Positions 26,109 to 38,593 of a stretch of DNA of 64,000 bases are shown here, in pieces. Below the pieces are notes generated by a model. The model was given only the letters and a program-made list of their open reading frames with translations. It did not search any database and was not told where the DNA came from. The position numbers and the translations under genes are program-made. Source of the DNA: Methylovirgula sp963708155 (GTDB lineage Bacteria > Pseudomonadota > Alphaproteobacteria > Rhizobiales > Beijerinckiaceae); the NCBI GenBank assembly GCA_963708155.1, contig OY970183.1, positions 2,294,001 through 2,358,000 on the forward strand. Direction: 5' to 3'. Position 1 is the stretch's first letter, and the number at the start of each line of letters is the position of its first letter.

Positions 26109-29100
26109 AGCTCGGCATTTCCGGCCGGCTGACCAAGGCCACGATCCGCTCGCCGCTCACCCCTCTCTTTCTGATGGCGGCCATCGTCGCGGGCTTCATC
26201 GCGGTGATGACGATCCCGCGCGAGGAAGAGCCGCAGATCAGCGTGCCGATGGTCGATATTCTGGTCAACGCCGACGGGCTTAAGGCGCCGGACGCCGTCG
26301 AACTCGTGACCAAGCCGCTGGAAGCCATCGTCAAAGGGCATCAATGGCGTCGAGCATGTCTACAGCCAGACGCAGGACGACCGCGTCATGGTGACGGCGC
26401 GCTTCTTCGTCGGCACCAGTGAGGATGACGCAATCCTGCGCGTGCAGGCGAAAATCCGCGCCAATTATGACCGCATTCCGACAGGTATTCCCGAGCCTCT
26501 GATCGTCGGCCGCGGCATCAACGATGTCGCGATCACGACGCTCACCTTGTCGCCCAAGCCGGAGGCGGCTGCGCGCTGGACCGACAAGGATCTCTACGAG
26601 CTTGCCGACCGCCTGCGCTCCGAACTTATCAAGGTCGACAATATCGGCCTGAGCTACATCTCTGGCGGAACGGCGGAAGAAATCCGTGTGGAGCCGGACC
26701 CGGAAGAACTCGCATTATTCGGCGTGACGCTGGAGCAACTTGTCGACAAGGTGAAAGGCGCCAATCGCTCTTTCCTTGCCGGCACGGTCCGTGACGCAGG
26801 TGTCGAGCCCACTGTCGCAGCAGGGCAGACGCTAAACGGTGTTCCCGACATCGGGCTTTTGCTCATCACGACGCGGGACGGAAGGCCGGTCTATGTCCGT
26901 GACGTGGCGAAAGTTATTGTCGGCGGCGCGCCGGTCGATCATCGGGTCTGGACGTTCGAGCCGGGACGGGCGGGACATTGGACGCGCACGCCCGCCGTAA
27001 CGGTCGCGTTCGCCAAGCGCGCTGGGGCCAATGCGGTCGTCGTCGCACGCGACATCATTGATCGGGTCGATAGACTGAAGGGGCGCCTGATCCCGGATGA
27101 CATCAATGTCGAAGTGACGCGCGATTATGGCGCGACCGCCAACGAAAAAGCCAACGAGCTTCTGTTTCATCTCGGGCTTGCCACCGCGTCCATCGTTCTC
27201 CTCATCGCCTTTACCATCGGGCGGCGCGAGGCACTTGTTACGCTGGTGGTGATCCCGACGACAATTCTGCTGACGCTCTTCGCCGCCGAGATGATGGGCT
27301 ATACCATCAATCGCGTCAGCCTGTTCGCGCTTATTTTCTCGATCGGCATATTGGTGGACGACGCGATCGTCGTCGTCGAGAATATTGCCCGTCATTGGGC
27401 GATGCGTAGTGGCGGCGACCGGACGCAAGCCGCGATCGAGGCGGTCGCCGAGGTCGGCAATCCGACCGTGGTCGCGACGCTGACCGTCATCGCTGCGCTG
27501 CTGCCGATGCTCTTCGTCTCCGGGCTGATGGGCCCCTACATGGCGCCGATTCCGGCGAACGCCTCGGCAGCGATGATATTCTCGTTCTTCGTGGCGATGA
27601 CCGTGGCGCCCTGGTTGATGCTCAAGCTGACGCCGAGCCGGGCCGCGGCGGCCCATGCGCACGAAAGCGGCGACGGCGGCAGGTTGGGCGCGCTCTACCG
27701 GCGGGTGGCACAACCCATCGTGCGGTCGCGCCGCACGGCGGCGATTTTCCTCAGTGTGGTCGGCGTCGCCACTATCCTCGCGTGCACGCTCTTCGCGACC
27801 AAGACGGTGACGGTCAAGCTGCTGCCCTTCGACAATAAGTCGGAGCTGGATGTCGTGCTCAATCTGCCGGAGGGCGCGAGCCTCGAGGATACCGAGCGCA
27901 AGCTCTTCGCAGTCGCCATGTTGGCGGGGACAATGCCCGAGGTCGTGTCGATGCAAGCCTATGCCGGAACGGCAGCGCCGTTCAATTTCAATGGCCTCGT
28001 CCGGCATTATTATTCGCGCGAATCGCCGGAGATGGGCGAACTGCAGATCAACCTCACGCCCAAGGGCGAACGCGCTCGCACGAGCCACGCCATCGCGCTT
28101 GATCTGCGGCATAAGCTGTCCGGGCTTCACCTTGCCTGCTGGGTCGGTGATCAAGGTTGTCGAAGTGCCACCTGGGCCGCCTGTGCTCGCGACACTCCTC
28201 GCGGAAATCTACGGACCGGATGCGGCGACGCGCCGAGCCGAGGCGGAGGAAGTCAAAAAAATCTTCAAGTCCATCCCCTATATCGTCGATGTCGATGATT
28301 CCTACGGCCATCCGCGCCCGCGTCTGCGCGTCTCGATCGACGAGGACCGGCTCGAATTCTTCGGCGTGGAGCAAAGCGACGTCTATGACACGATCCGCAT
28401 GCTGCTTGGCGGCGTCCCGGTCGGTTATTCCTATCGCGGGGCGGAACGGACGCCGATCGGCATTGTGATCGGCCTGCCAAAGAGCGATCTTGCCTGGACC
28501 GAGCGGCTGACTTCGACACCCGTCCCTGCCAATGTGCTGCCCGGCAGCAACCGCATCGTCGAATTGGGCGAGGTCGTCCACATGACGAAGGAGCAGGGCA
28601 CGCCGCTTATCTTCCGGCGCGACGGCCATTTTGCCGATATGGTGACGGGCGAACTTGCGGGTGCTTACGAAGCGCCGATCTACGGCATGCTGGCGGTGGA
28701 CGACGCGATAGCCCACCACGATTGGGGCAAGTTGCCGCGGCCGACGATCGTCTTTCATGGCCAGCCGGAAGACGAGAGCAAGCCGACGCTGCTCTGGGAC
28801 GGCGAATGGGAAATTACTTACGTTACCTTTCGCGACATGGGTGCAGCCTTTGGCGTCGCGATCCTTGGCATTTATTTTCTTGTTGTCGCACAATTCGGCA
28901 GCTTCAAGCTGCCTCTCGTGATCCTGACGCCGATCCCGTTGACGCTGATCGGCATCGTGCTCGGCCATTGGTTGTTCCGTGCGCCGTTCACTGCGACATC
29001 GATGATCGGCTTCATTGCGCTTGCGGGCATCATCGTCCGAAACTCGATCCTGCTGGTTGATTTCATCCGCCATGGCGCCGGGGAGGGCAGGACCTTGCGC

Positions 29101-29304
29101 GAGATCCTGCTTCACGCGGGGGCGGTACGGTTCAAACCCATCCTTCTGACGGCGATCTCGGCCATGATCGGCGCCGCGACAATTTTGGTCGATCCGATCT
29201 TCCAGGGCCTGGCTATTTCGCTCTTGTTTGGCCTCGCCTCGTCGACACTGCTGACTGTTTTGGTCATTCCCGCGATTTACGTCGTTTGGCGAGAGAGAGG
29301 CTAG
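26105..29304 (+). pseudogene. RND superfamily efflux pump (AcrB-like), two +1 frameshifts
   Basis: Inner-membrane proton-driven transporter, about 1,065 residues when repaired. It starts MKLGISGRLTKATIRSPLTP. The first shift, after LEAIVKG near 26336 (AAAGGGCATC for AAAGGCATC), leads into INGVEHVYSQTQDDRVMV. The second, after LRHKLSG near 28120 (CCGGGCTTC for CCGGCTTC), leads into FTLPAGSVIKVVEVPPG. Pump landmarks are intact: the paired helix-4 acidic site in IFSIGILVDDAIVVVENIARHW, and the repeated motif GIIVRNSILLVDFIRHG in the second half. The context (sqr, ArsR, rhodanese) suggests export of a sulfur- or metal-related toxicant, but substrate specificity is unknown. Confidence 0.88.
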
Positions 29305-29348
29305 CAAACGAGACGCACCGATGATTACAAACGCTTTGCGTCGGGCCG

Positions 29349-30065
29349 CTATTCAAGCGGGGTAGAAAACTTCACCGAAAAAGCGATTTCGAAAGCTTGC
29401 GTCACTTCCGCCGGGTATCGGCGCGTGCGATGAAGCAGCACGATGCGGCTCTTCTCCGGTGGAATGATCCGCGCCCGGATCAGCGCGTCGAGGGACGATA
29501 TTCTGACGATTGTTCCATCCCGCAGCGTGCCGGTGTGATCGAGGAAATTGCATTTCTTGATGCTCGGCTCGATCTTCGTGATCGGCGATTGGGCAGCTGC
29601 GTCGTGATCAATCGCGATGGCATGTTCGGCAGCCATATGGGCGAGCTTGCTTTGCATCGCGGGCCTGTATTGGCTGTCGAGCGTCACCTGAAAGCCTTCC
29701 GGCTTCGTCGCGGTGACAACGCCGCCGACTTCGCCAATCTTCTCCAGGTGGAGCTGGACGTCCGTACCCTCGGCCAGATCCTGCGATTGCTTGCGCGCGG
29801 CCTCCGCAGATTGGCCGACTTTTGGTTCGCAGACGAGATCGACGATGTCGGGGCTGATCTTCGCCGTCTTGCAATTCAGCACCGGGCCATTGCGTCGGCT
29901 CAAGGTTCCCGGCAGTTGGACATCGATCAGCGGCCGGTAGTCGTACAGCGCCATCATCGTCGCCAATTCATCGACCTGAATCGCCGATAGCGGTTCGGCG
30001 CCGTGCGACAGGTTTTCCTTGGCGAGTTCCCACATCCTGTAGCGGCGCTTCACCGGTTCGTTCAT
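29349..30065 (-). CDS. PilZ-like domain protein of unknown function
   Basis: A 238-residue soluble protein with no signal peptide. Two beta-rich segments resemble tandem PilZ-type barrels: about residues 55-140 (GPVLNCKTAKISPDIVDL..., GTDVQLHLEKIGEVGGVV) and 165-238 (KKCNFLDHTGTLRDGTIVRI). The canonical RxxxR and D/NxSxxG c-di-GMP motifs are not clearly present, so nucleotide binding is doubtful. It is convergent with the RND pump, 44 bases away. The 274-base gap on its upstream side, toward kdpE, shows nothing but presumably its promoter. Confidence 0.55.
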   Translation of the reverse strand: MNEPVKRRYRMWELAKENLSHGAEPLSAIQVDELATMMALYDYRPLIDVQLPGTLSRRNGPVLNCKTAKISPDIVDLVCEPKVGQSAEAARKQSQDLAEGTDVQLHLEKIGEVGGVVTATKPEGFQVTLDSQYRPAMQSKLAHMAAEHAIAIDHDAAAQSPITKIEPSIKKCNFLDHTGTLRDGTIVRISSLDALIRARIIPPEKSRIVLLHRTRRYPAEVTQAFEIAFSVKFSTPLE

Positions 30066-30339
30066 CTGGCGCTCCCTACCTCGTTTTCTTTAAGCCACGA
30101 GCCAAACGTGAACGAACGATGCGTCCCGGCACCATCGGTCCGTTGGTGATGGCGCGGATTCAAGCTGAATAATAGCCTATTCTCATCCGAATGGTTGAGG
30201 AAATACCAATAGACGATTTCCTGAACCTAACGGCTCGTACGCATGTTGATAACAAAAGCACATCGGCAATCATCTACGGCGATTGCGCGCTTAAGCCATT
30301 TCATCGGTTTTTGACGAGACGCGCGAGTGCGTTGATGCC

Positions 30340-31039
30340 CTAATCCTGCAGGGCGAGCCGGTAGCCGACGCCCGTTTCAGTGAGGATATGCCGCGGCCGT
30401 TCCGGGTCGGCTTCTATTTTCTGCCGCAACGCACGGATGTACATCCGCAGATATTGCACGTCCGTGTCGCCGCCCCAGACTTCCCGCAAGATGAAGCGGT
30501 GGGTCAAAACCTTGCCGGCATGGGCGATGAGCAGGCGCAAAACATCATATTCGCGCGGCGAGAATTTCACCTCCTGGCCGCGTACCGTGACGATCCGCCG
30601 GACGAGATCGGCGGTCAGATCGCCGCTGCGGAAGATGGCTTTTTCGCCCTGCTGTTGAAGGCGATGGCGTTGTGCGGCGCGGATGCGCGCGAGGAGTTCG
30701 TCGATGCCGAACGGTTTGGTCACGTAATCGTCGGCCCCGAGATCGAGCGCCTCGACCTTCAGCCCCTCGGCCTCGCGGCTTGAAAGAACGATGATCGGCA
30801 GCGGTCACGCCCTCTGCGCGCAATTTGCGGATGATGTCGAGCCCATCCATATCCGGCAGTCCGAGGTCGAGCACGACAATATCGGCCGCCTTGGCGCGGA
30901 TGGCCTCGATCGCACTGCGGCCATCCTTGGCTTCGGAGACGATATAGCCTTGCGTCGCCAGACTCGCACGTACGAAGCGCAGAATGGCGGGTTCGTCGTC
31001 GATGAGCAGTACACGTACCGGCGCCGAAAGCGTGCTCAT
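30340..31039 (-). pseudogene. kdpE: Response regulator KdpE, one +1 frameshift
   Basis: OmpR-type regulator that activates the kdp operon under potassium limitation or osmotic stress. The first frame has the receiver VLLIDDEPAILRFVRASL and phospho-acceptor VLDLGLPDMDG. After KLRAEGVT the match moves to the next frame (LPIIVLSSREAEGLKVEAL, then ADDYVTKPFGIDELLARI). That frame carries the winged-helix domain (EVKFSPREYDVLRLL..., REVWGGDTDVQYLRMYIRALR). The extra base is near 30805, where the coding strand reads GTGACCGCTG for GTGACGCTG. Repaired length is about 232 residues. The start overlaps the kdpD stop by four bases. Confidence 0.92.
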
Positions 31040-33729
31040 GCGAGCGCCTCGTCCACCTTAGGGGCCGGCGGGACCGGAAACGTTAGCGTGAAGATGGCGC
31101 CCGGGTGGTCGATGCGATTAGCCGCGGTGATCGTGCCGTTCATTGCTTCGACAAAGCCCCGGCAGATGGCGAGCCCCAGGCCGGTGCCGACGCGCTGGCG
31201 GTCGCCGCGATGGACGCGGTAGAACTTGTCGAAAATCTGCTCGCAATCCGCTGCCGGAAGGCCTTCGCCTTCATCAGCGATCGTGATTACCACTTTGTCA
31301 TTTTTGCGCTGCGCGCCAATCGTGATCTTGGAGCCGGAGGGCGCATATTTCGCCGCATTATCGAGCAGGTTGAACAGCACCTGTTCCATCAGCACCGCAT
31401 CGAGAGACAGCATCGGCAAACCCGCTTCGACGTCGGTCGCGATCTTATGATCCTTGAGGATTTTTTGCGCCCTTTGCAATGCCGCGCCCACGAGGTCGGA
31501 AATATCCACGAGGTCGGCATTGGGCTTGAGCGAGCCGGATTCAAGCCGCGTCATATCGAGCAAATTGCCGATGAAGCGATTGAGCCGCTCGCCTTCCTCC
31601 TGAATGGTCCGCAGCAATGTCATGCGGGCCGAGGCATCGAGTTCCCCGCCGTGTGAGACGAGGCTTGTCGCTGAGCCGATAATCGAGGCAAGCGGTGTCC
31701 GCAAATCGTGAGAAATGGAGGTCAGCAACGCTTGCCGCAGCCGGTCCGTCTCCTCCGCCAGCCGCGCCTTTTCGATATCCGCCGCGAGATGAATGCGTTC
31801 GATCGCCAGCGCCGCCTGATCGGACAGAGAATCGAGAAGACGGGCATCCTCCGGGCGCAGCAGAGGCCCGGAGCGCTCTGAATCGATGCCGATCACACCG
31901 ATAGCGCCCCGTCCGGTTCGCATCGGAATGAAAAGCCGCTTGGCGCCGGGCAATGTGTCGGCGCCGCGCCCGGCGGCGTGATTTTTCTCGAAGCTCCATT
32001 GCGCGGCGGCGAGGTCGGCCTCGTCGAGCTGATCCTCCGGGGGATAGCCGCCGGCGAGTTCAAGGCGGCCGTTTTTCGGCAGCAGGAGCACGACATTCAC
32101 TTTCAGGAGCAACGCGATCTCGTAAACGCTCGCCCAGACGACGTCGTCGAGCGAGGCCGCGCTCGCGAGCTTGCGGCTGAAAAGGTAAAGCTCTTCGGTG
32201 ATTCGGGCGCGCGTCCGTGCGGCGATCGCCTGCGCCCGCAAACGCGCGGCGAGATTGCTGGCGATGACAGCGACGATCGCGAAGACGACGAGGGCGACGA
32301 CGTTCTCGGGATCAGTGATCGTGAAGGTGTAAAGCGGCGGCAGGAAAAAGAAATTGTAGGCAAGCACGCTGACCAACGCGGCGACCAGCGACGGAAACAG
32401 ACCGTAACGCACCGCGCTTGCCAGAACGCCGATGAGAAAGACCAGAGCGACGCTCGAAATGCCGAGCGCCTCGCGTATAAGGAAAGCGAAAAGCCCCGCC
32501 CCGGCGACGAAGCCGAGGCTTTTGGCATAGGCCGCCCAATCGCGGGAAGGATGCGGCGTGGTGAAGTTGAGGCGCTTCGCCTTCCGCTGCGATTCCATTG
32601 ACGCAATATGAATATTGATGTCGCCGGCGTGCGAGATGAGCTTTTGCGCCGTCGAGCCACGCAGAAAGTTCAGCCAATTGGAATCGCCGGTCTGCGCTAT
32701 CAGGATATGCGTGACATTATGCGTCTGCGCGTAGTCGAGAATGGTGGCGGCGGCGTCCTCGCCGGGCAGCGTCACCGCAACGCCGCCGAGGCGCGTTGCG
32801 AGTTGCAAAACTTCGGCAACGCCATTGCGCTCGGTCTCGTCGGCGCGCAGGTCACGCGACGTCTCGACATGGAGCGCGGTCCATGGCGCGCGAAGATGTT
32901 CGGCGAAACGCCGCGCCCGCCGCACCAAGGCAGCGCCGCCGACTGCGCCATCGATCGCAACCAGCAGGCGTTCGCCCGCCGGCCACGGTCCCTCAATCGC
33001 ATGCGAACGCATGTAATCGACCATCTGCGCATCGACCCGTTGCGCCGTGCGGCGCAAGGCAAGCTCGCGCAGGGCCGTCAGATTGCCGCGAGAGAAATAA
33101 TTGTCGATTGCGCGCGCAGCACGATCGCCGATGTAGACCTTGCCTTCTCGTAGGCGGGCGATCAGGTCGTCGGGCGTGAGATCGATGACCTCGATATCAT
33201 CGGCGTTGTCGATGATCGAGTCGGGCACGGTTTCCCGCACGCGCGTGTGCGTGATGCGGGCGACGACATCATTCAGGCTTTCGATATGCTGGATATTGAC
33301 CGTCGTATAGACGTCGATCCCGGCGGCGAGAAGTTCTTCAACGTCGAGATAGCGCTTGGGATGTCGGCTTTCCGGGGCGTTGGTGTGCGCCAGCTCGTCG
33401 ACAAGCACAAGGCGCGGGCGCCGCGCCAGAATGGCGTCAAGGTCCATCTCCGTCAGGACGCGGCCCTTGTAGACAATGTTCCGCCGCGGGATGACCTCAA
33501 GGCCGGCAAGGAGCTCTTCCGTCTCCTTGCGGCCGTGAGTTTCGACGACGCCCACCGCCACGTCCGCGCCTTCGCGGCGCTTGGCCTGGGCGGTGAGAAG
33601 CATTTCATAGGTTTTGCCGACGCCCGGCGCCGCGCCGAGGAAAATCTTCAGCCGTCCCCGGCTGCCATTCTCGGCTTCACGGAGCAGCGCCTCGGGCGAG
33701 GGCCGTTTGTTGCCTGACGTTATGTCCAT
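31036..33729 (-). CDS. kdpD: Sensor histidine kinase KdpD
   Basis: Membrane sensor kinase of 897 residues controlling KdpE. Domain order is the N-terminal KdpD domain with P-loop GAAPGVGKT (residues 32-40) and VLVDELAHTNAPESRHPKRYLDVEEL, a universal-stress-like domain (about 245-365), four transmembrane helices (DUF4118, about 400-490), a GAF domain (about 510-640), HisKA with SISHDLRTPLASIIG, and HATPase with DNAAKYAP and GTGLGLAICRGFVEAMNG. It follows kdpC by 31 bases on the minus strand. No break is seen. Confidence 0.96.
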   Translation of the reverse strand: MDITSGNKRPSPEALLREAENGSRGRLKIFLGAAPGVGKTYEMLLTAQAKRREGADVAVGVVETHGRKETEELLAGLEVIPRRNIVYKGRVLTEMDLDAILARRPRLVLVDELAHTNAPESRHPKRYLDVEELLAAGIDVYTTVNIQHIESLNDVVARITHTRVRETVPDSIIDNADDIEVIDLTPDDLIARLREGKVYIGDRAARAIDNYFSRGNLTALRELALRRTAQRVDAQMVDYMRSHAIEGPWPAGERLLVAIDGAVGGAALVRRARRFAEHLRAPWTALHVETSRDLRADETERNGVAEVLQLATRLGGVAVTLPGEDAAATILDYAQTHNVTHILIAQTGDSNWLNFLRGSTAQKLISHAGDINIHIASMESQRKAKRLNFTTPHPSRDWAAYAKSLGFVAGAGLFAFLIREALGISSVALVFLIGVLASAVRYGLFPSLVAALVSVLAYNFFFLPPLYTFTITDPENVVALVVFAIVAVIASNLAARLRAQAIAARTRARITEELYLFSRKLASAASLDDVVWASVYEIALLLKVNVVLLLPKNGRLELAGGYPPEDQLDEADLAAAQWSFEKNHAAGRGADTLPGAKRLFIPMRTGRGAIGVIGIDSERSGPLLRPEDARLLDSLSDQAALAIERIHLAADIEKARLAEETDRLRQALLTSISHDLRTPLASIIGSATSLVSHGGELDASARMTLLRTIQEEGERLNRFIGNLLDMTRLESGSLKPNADLVDISDLVGAALQRAQKILKDHKIATDVEAGLPMLSLDAVLMEQVLFNLLDNAAKYAPSGSKITIGAQRKNDKVVITIADEGEGLPAADCEQIFDKFYRVHRGDRQRVGTGLGLAICRGFVEAMNGTITAANRIDHPGAIFTLTFPVPPAPKVDEALA

Positions 33730-33760
33730 TCCCGAAGGATATACTCCATCCTGCCAAGCC

Positions 33761-34366
33761 TCAGGAATTTTTCAGTGCGTCGAGGGCGAGGTTCAACTGC
33801 AGAACATTGACATGCGGCTCGCCGATGACGCCGAAAAGCCGCCCCTCGATATGCTCCGTGACCAAGGCCTTCAGCACATTCTCTGAAAGGTTCCGCGCCT
33901 TGGCGACGCGAGGGACCTGGAAATAGGCGGCCGCGGGGGTGATGTCGGGATCGAGCCCGCTGGCCGAGGTCGTCACCAGATCAACCGGCACCGGCACCAA
34001 GGGGTTTTCCTTCTGCAAGCGGGCGGTGTCGGCCTGGACCCGCTGGATCAAGGCCTTCGAGGTCGGCCCGAGATTGGATCCGGTCGAGTTGTCCGCCGCA
34101 TAAGGCACGGCGATCGTCTTGGTCGGATCCTTCGGGTCGGGCTCGCTCGTCGCCGACAGTCGCCCATGGAAATATTTATCGCTCGAGAAATTCTGCCCGA
34201 TCAGCGTCGAGCCGATCAGCTTGCCGTCCTTCTCGATCAGGCTGCCGTTGGCCTGATGCGGAAACAGGACCTGGGCGATTCCGGTCATACCGAGCGGGTA
34301 GGCGAGGCCAGTGATGACAGTCAGGACGACGATCATAAGGATGGCCGGACGGATTTGTTTCAACAT
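33761..34366 (-). CDS. kdpC: Potassium-transporting ATPase subunit KdpC
   Basis: Single-span accessory subunit that stabilises the KdpFABC complex and raises ATP affinity of KdpB. From the ATG at 34366 (MLKQIRPAILMIVVLTVITGLAYPLG) it has 201 residues; the eight extra upstream codons would overlap kdpB and are not conserved. Signatures are FPHQANGSLI, GSTLIGQNFSSDKYFHGRLSA and DLVTTSASGLDPDITPAAAYFQVPRVA, then AKARNLSENVLKALVTEH. It sits ten bases after kdpB. Confidence 0.96.
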   Translation of the reverse strand: MLKQIRPAILMIVVLTVITGLAYPLGMTGIAQVLFPHQANGSLIEKDGKLIGSTLIGQNFSSDKYFHGRLSATSEPDPKDPTKTIAVPYAADNSTGSNLGPTSKALIQRVQADTARLQKENPLVPVPVDLVTTSASGLDPDITPAAAYFQVPRVAKARNLSENVLKALVTEHIEGRLFGVIGEPHVNVLQLNLALDALKNS

Positions 34367-34376
34367 TGGAAAATCC

Positions 34377-36458
<2,082 letters not shown>

Positions 36459-36472
36459 AATTGCCTCTCGAA

Positions 36473-38200
36473 TTAGTAGAGCGTGCCAGCATTCATCGAG
36501 AGATTCTCGACGATCGGCCCGAGCGCTAGGGCGGGGAAGAAGATGAGCCCGGCAGTGATGAGGATGACGCCGATAAGCAGGCCAACGAAGAGGCCGGTGT
36601 CGGTCGGGAATGTGCCCGCCGAAGCGGGGACGATCTTCTTTGCCGCGAGCGAGCCCGCGACGGCCATGATCGGGACGATCATCAGGAAACGCCCGATGAA
36701 CATCGCGAGGCCCAGCGTCGAATTATAGAACTGGGTATTGGCCGAGATGCCCGCGAAGGCGCTGCCATTGTTGCCGGTGGCCGACGTATAGGCATAGAGA
36801 ATCTCGCTGAACCCGTGCGGACCGGCATTGGCGGGGCCCGCGAGGCCCGCCGGCAGAACGGTGGCAAGAGCGGTAAAGCCGAGGATCGAGAACGGCAGAA
36901 TGAGAATGGCAAGCATCGCCATCTTGACTTCTTTGGCTTCGATCTTCTTGCCGAGATATTCCGGCGTCCGCCCTACCATCAATCCGGCGATGAAGACCGC
37001 GAGAATGGCGAAGATCAGCATGCCGTAAAGCCCGGAGCCAACGCCGCCGAAGATGATCTCGCCCAGCATGATATTGGCCATGGGTACGAGACCCGCAAGC
37101 GGCATCAAGCTGTCATGCATCGTGTTGACAGCGCCGCACGAAGCATCCGTGGTCACGGTCGTGAACAGGGAGGAATTGGCGATGCCGAAACGCACCTCCT
37201 TGCCCTCCATATTGCCGCCGGCCTGTAGTGCGGAGGCCGCCTGATCGATGTGAAGCGCGGCGAAGGCAGGGTTGCCCGCGGCCTCGTAATGATAAACGGT
37301 CAGCACGCCCGCGAGGCAGAGCAGGCCCATGACCGCGAAGATCGCCCACCCCTGGCGCTGATTGCCGACCATGCGCCCGAAGACATTGGTCAGCGGCGCG
37401 CCAAGCGAGAAGATCAGCAGCATCTGAACCAGATTGGTCAGCGCGTTCGGGTTTTCGTAGGGATGGGCCGAATTTGTATTGAAGAAGCCGCCGCCGTTGG
37501 TGCCCATCATCTTGATGACTTCCTGCGAGGCGACGGGGCCTTGCGCGATCACCTGCTTGGCGCCTTCCAGTGTCGTGACGGTTGTATAGGCGTTGAGGTT
37601 CTGCGGCATGCCCTGCCAGACGAAGAACAGGCCGACGACAATCGAGGCAGGCAGCAGGATGTAGAGCGTGCAGCGGGTCAGATCGACCCAGAAATTGCCG
37701 ATCGACTGCGCCGAGCGGCGCGCGAAGCCGCGAACCAAAGCGACAGCCAGCGCGATGCCGGTCGCCGCCGATACGAAATTATGCACCGTCAGACCGGCCA
37801 TCTGCGTGAGATAGCTCATCGTCGTCTCGGGCACATAAGATTGCCAGTTGGTGTTGGTGACGAAGCTCACCGAGGTATTGAAAGCGAGGCTCTGCTCGAC
37901 CGCGCTCTGGCCTTGCGGGTTGAAGGGCAGGACGCCCTGCAGCCGCTGGATGGCGTAAAGCGCCACGAAACCCGCGGCGCTGAAGAAGGCCATCGCGATC
38001 GCATATGTAACCCAGTGCTGCTCGTCGCCTTCATTCACGCCGCAGATCGCATAAATGACGCGCTCGACCGGCCGCAGGACAGGCGAAAGAAACGTCCGCT
38101 CGCCGGCAAAGACCCGCGTCATGTAATAGCCGACGGGCTTTGTCAGCGCGATGATCACCACCGCAAAGAGCGCGATTTGAATCCATCCATTCACGGTCAT
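36473..38200 (-). CDS. kdpA: Potassium-transporting ATPase subunit KdpA
   Basis: Ion-selective channel-like subunit, 575 residues, about ten transmembrane helices. The four selectivity-filter regions are visible as SFVTNTNWQSY, GTNGGGFFNTNSAHPYENP, TDASCGAVNTMHDSLMPL and ATGNNGSAFAGISANTQFYN. The start ATG at 38200 (MTVNGWIQIALFAVVIIALTKPVG) is ten bases beyond the kdpF stop. Intact. Confidence 0.97.
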   Translation of the reverse strand: MTVNGWIQIALFAVVIIALTKPVGYYMTRVFAGERTFLSPVLRPVERVIYAICGVNEGDEQHWVTYAIAMAFFSAAGFVALYAIQRLQGVLPFNPQGQSAVEQSLAFNTSVSFVTNTNWQSYVPETTMSYLTQMAGLTVHNFVSAATGIALAVALVRGFARRSAQSIGNFWVDLTRCTLYILLPASIVVGLFFVWQGMPQNLNAYTTVTTLEGAKQVIAQGPVASQEVIKMMGTNGGGFFNTNSAHPYENPNALTNLVQMLLIFSLGAPLTNVFGRMVGNQRQGWAIFAVMGLLCLAGVLTVYHYEAAGNPAFAALHIDQAASALQAGGNMEGKEVRFGIANSSLFTTVTTDASCGAVNTMHDSLMPLAGLVPMANIMLGEIIFGGVGSGLYGMLIFAILAVFIAGLMVGRTPEYLGKKIEAKEVKMAMLAILILPFSILGFTALATVLPAGLAGPANAGPHGFSEILYAYTSATGNNGSAFAGISANTQFYNSTLGLAMFIGRFLMIVPIMAVAGSLAAKKIVPASAGTFPTDTGLFVGLLIGVILITAGLIFFPALALGPIVENLSMNAGTLY

Positions 38201-38210
38201 CTTGAATCTC

Positions 38211-38300
38211 CTAGAACCGCTCGGGACGGACGAGCGCGTAGACGAGGTAGGCGAGGATGAAGATCGCGGCGAGGCCGCCGAGGGCGTAGTCGAGGATCAT
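38211..38300 (-). CDS. kdpF: Potassium-transporting ATPase subunit KdpF
   Basis: A 29-residue single-helix peptide that stabilises the Kdp complex. It reads MILDYALGGLAAIFILAY, followed by LVYALVRPERF and a TAG stop; the LVRPERF end is the KdpF hallmark. It lies directly upstream of kdpA with a ten-base gap and is too short for usual ORF finding. Confidence 0.93.
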   Translation of the reverse strand: MILDYALGGLAAIFILAYLVYALVRPERF

Positions 38301-38307
38301 GGCGTGC

Positions 38308-38394
38308 TCACAATCTGTCGCAGACGAAAACGTAGAGCGTAAGGATCACGAACGCGGCGATGCCGATCGCGAGGTAGAGAAGGTCAAACAGCAT
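38308..38394 (-). CDS. 28-residue membrane peptide preceding kdpF
   Basis: An ATG at 38394 opens a 28-residue frame (MLFDLLYLAIGIAAFVIL, then TLYVFVCDRL) ending in TGA at 38308-38310, seven bases before the kdpF ATG. It is a single hydrophobic helix with a charged C-terminal CDRL, similar in size and layout to KdpF but not its sequel. Being first in the operon with tight spacing, it is likely translated and may be an extra Kdp-associated helix. Function not known. Confidence 0.6.
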   Translation of the reverse strand: MLFDLLYLAIGIAAFVILTLYVFVCDRL

Positions 38395-38593
38395 GCGAGC
38401 GATCTCCTGACGACATCACGCCGAGGGATCGATCTTTCACCGACCCGGTTCAGCGCGGTTTATGCGCGAGCATGTGGCGTAAAGCGCATATAGGATCGAG
38501 CGGTCTTCGCAGATGCGGAAATATAAATCTCATATATGACGCTTCGTGAGCTTGCTCCGGAGACAAGATTAGCCACGGTACAGCGACGATTTC

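Noticed and set aside
26832..29307. Long minus-strand frames opposite the RND pump
   Set aside because: His/Arg/Asp-rich antisense shadows; the plus strand carries the RND motifs in three frames.
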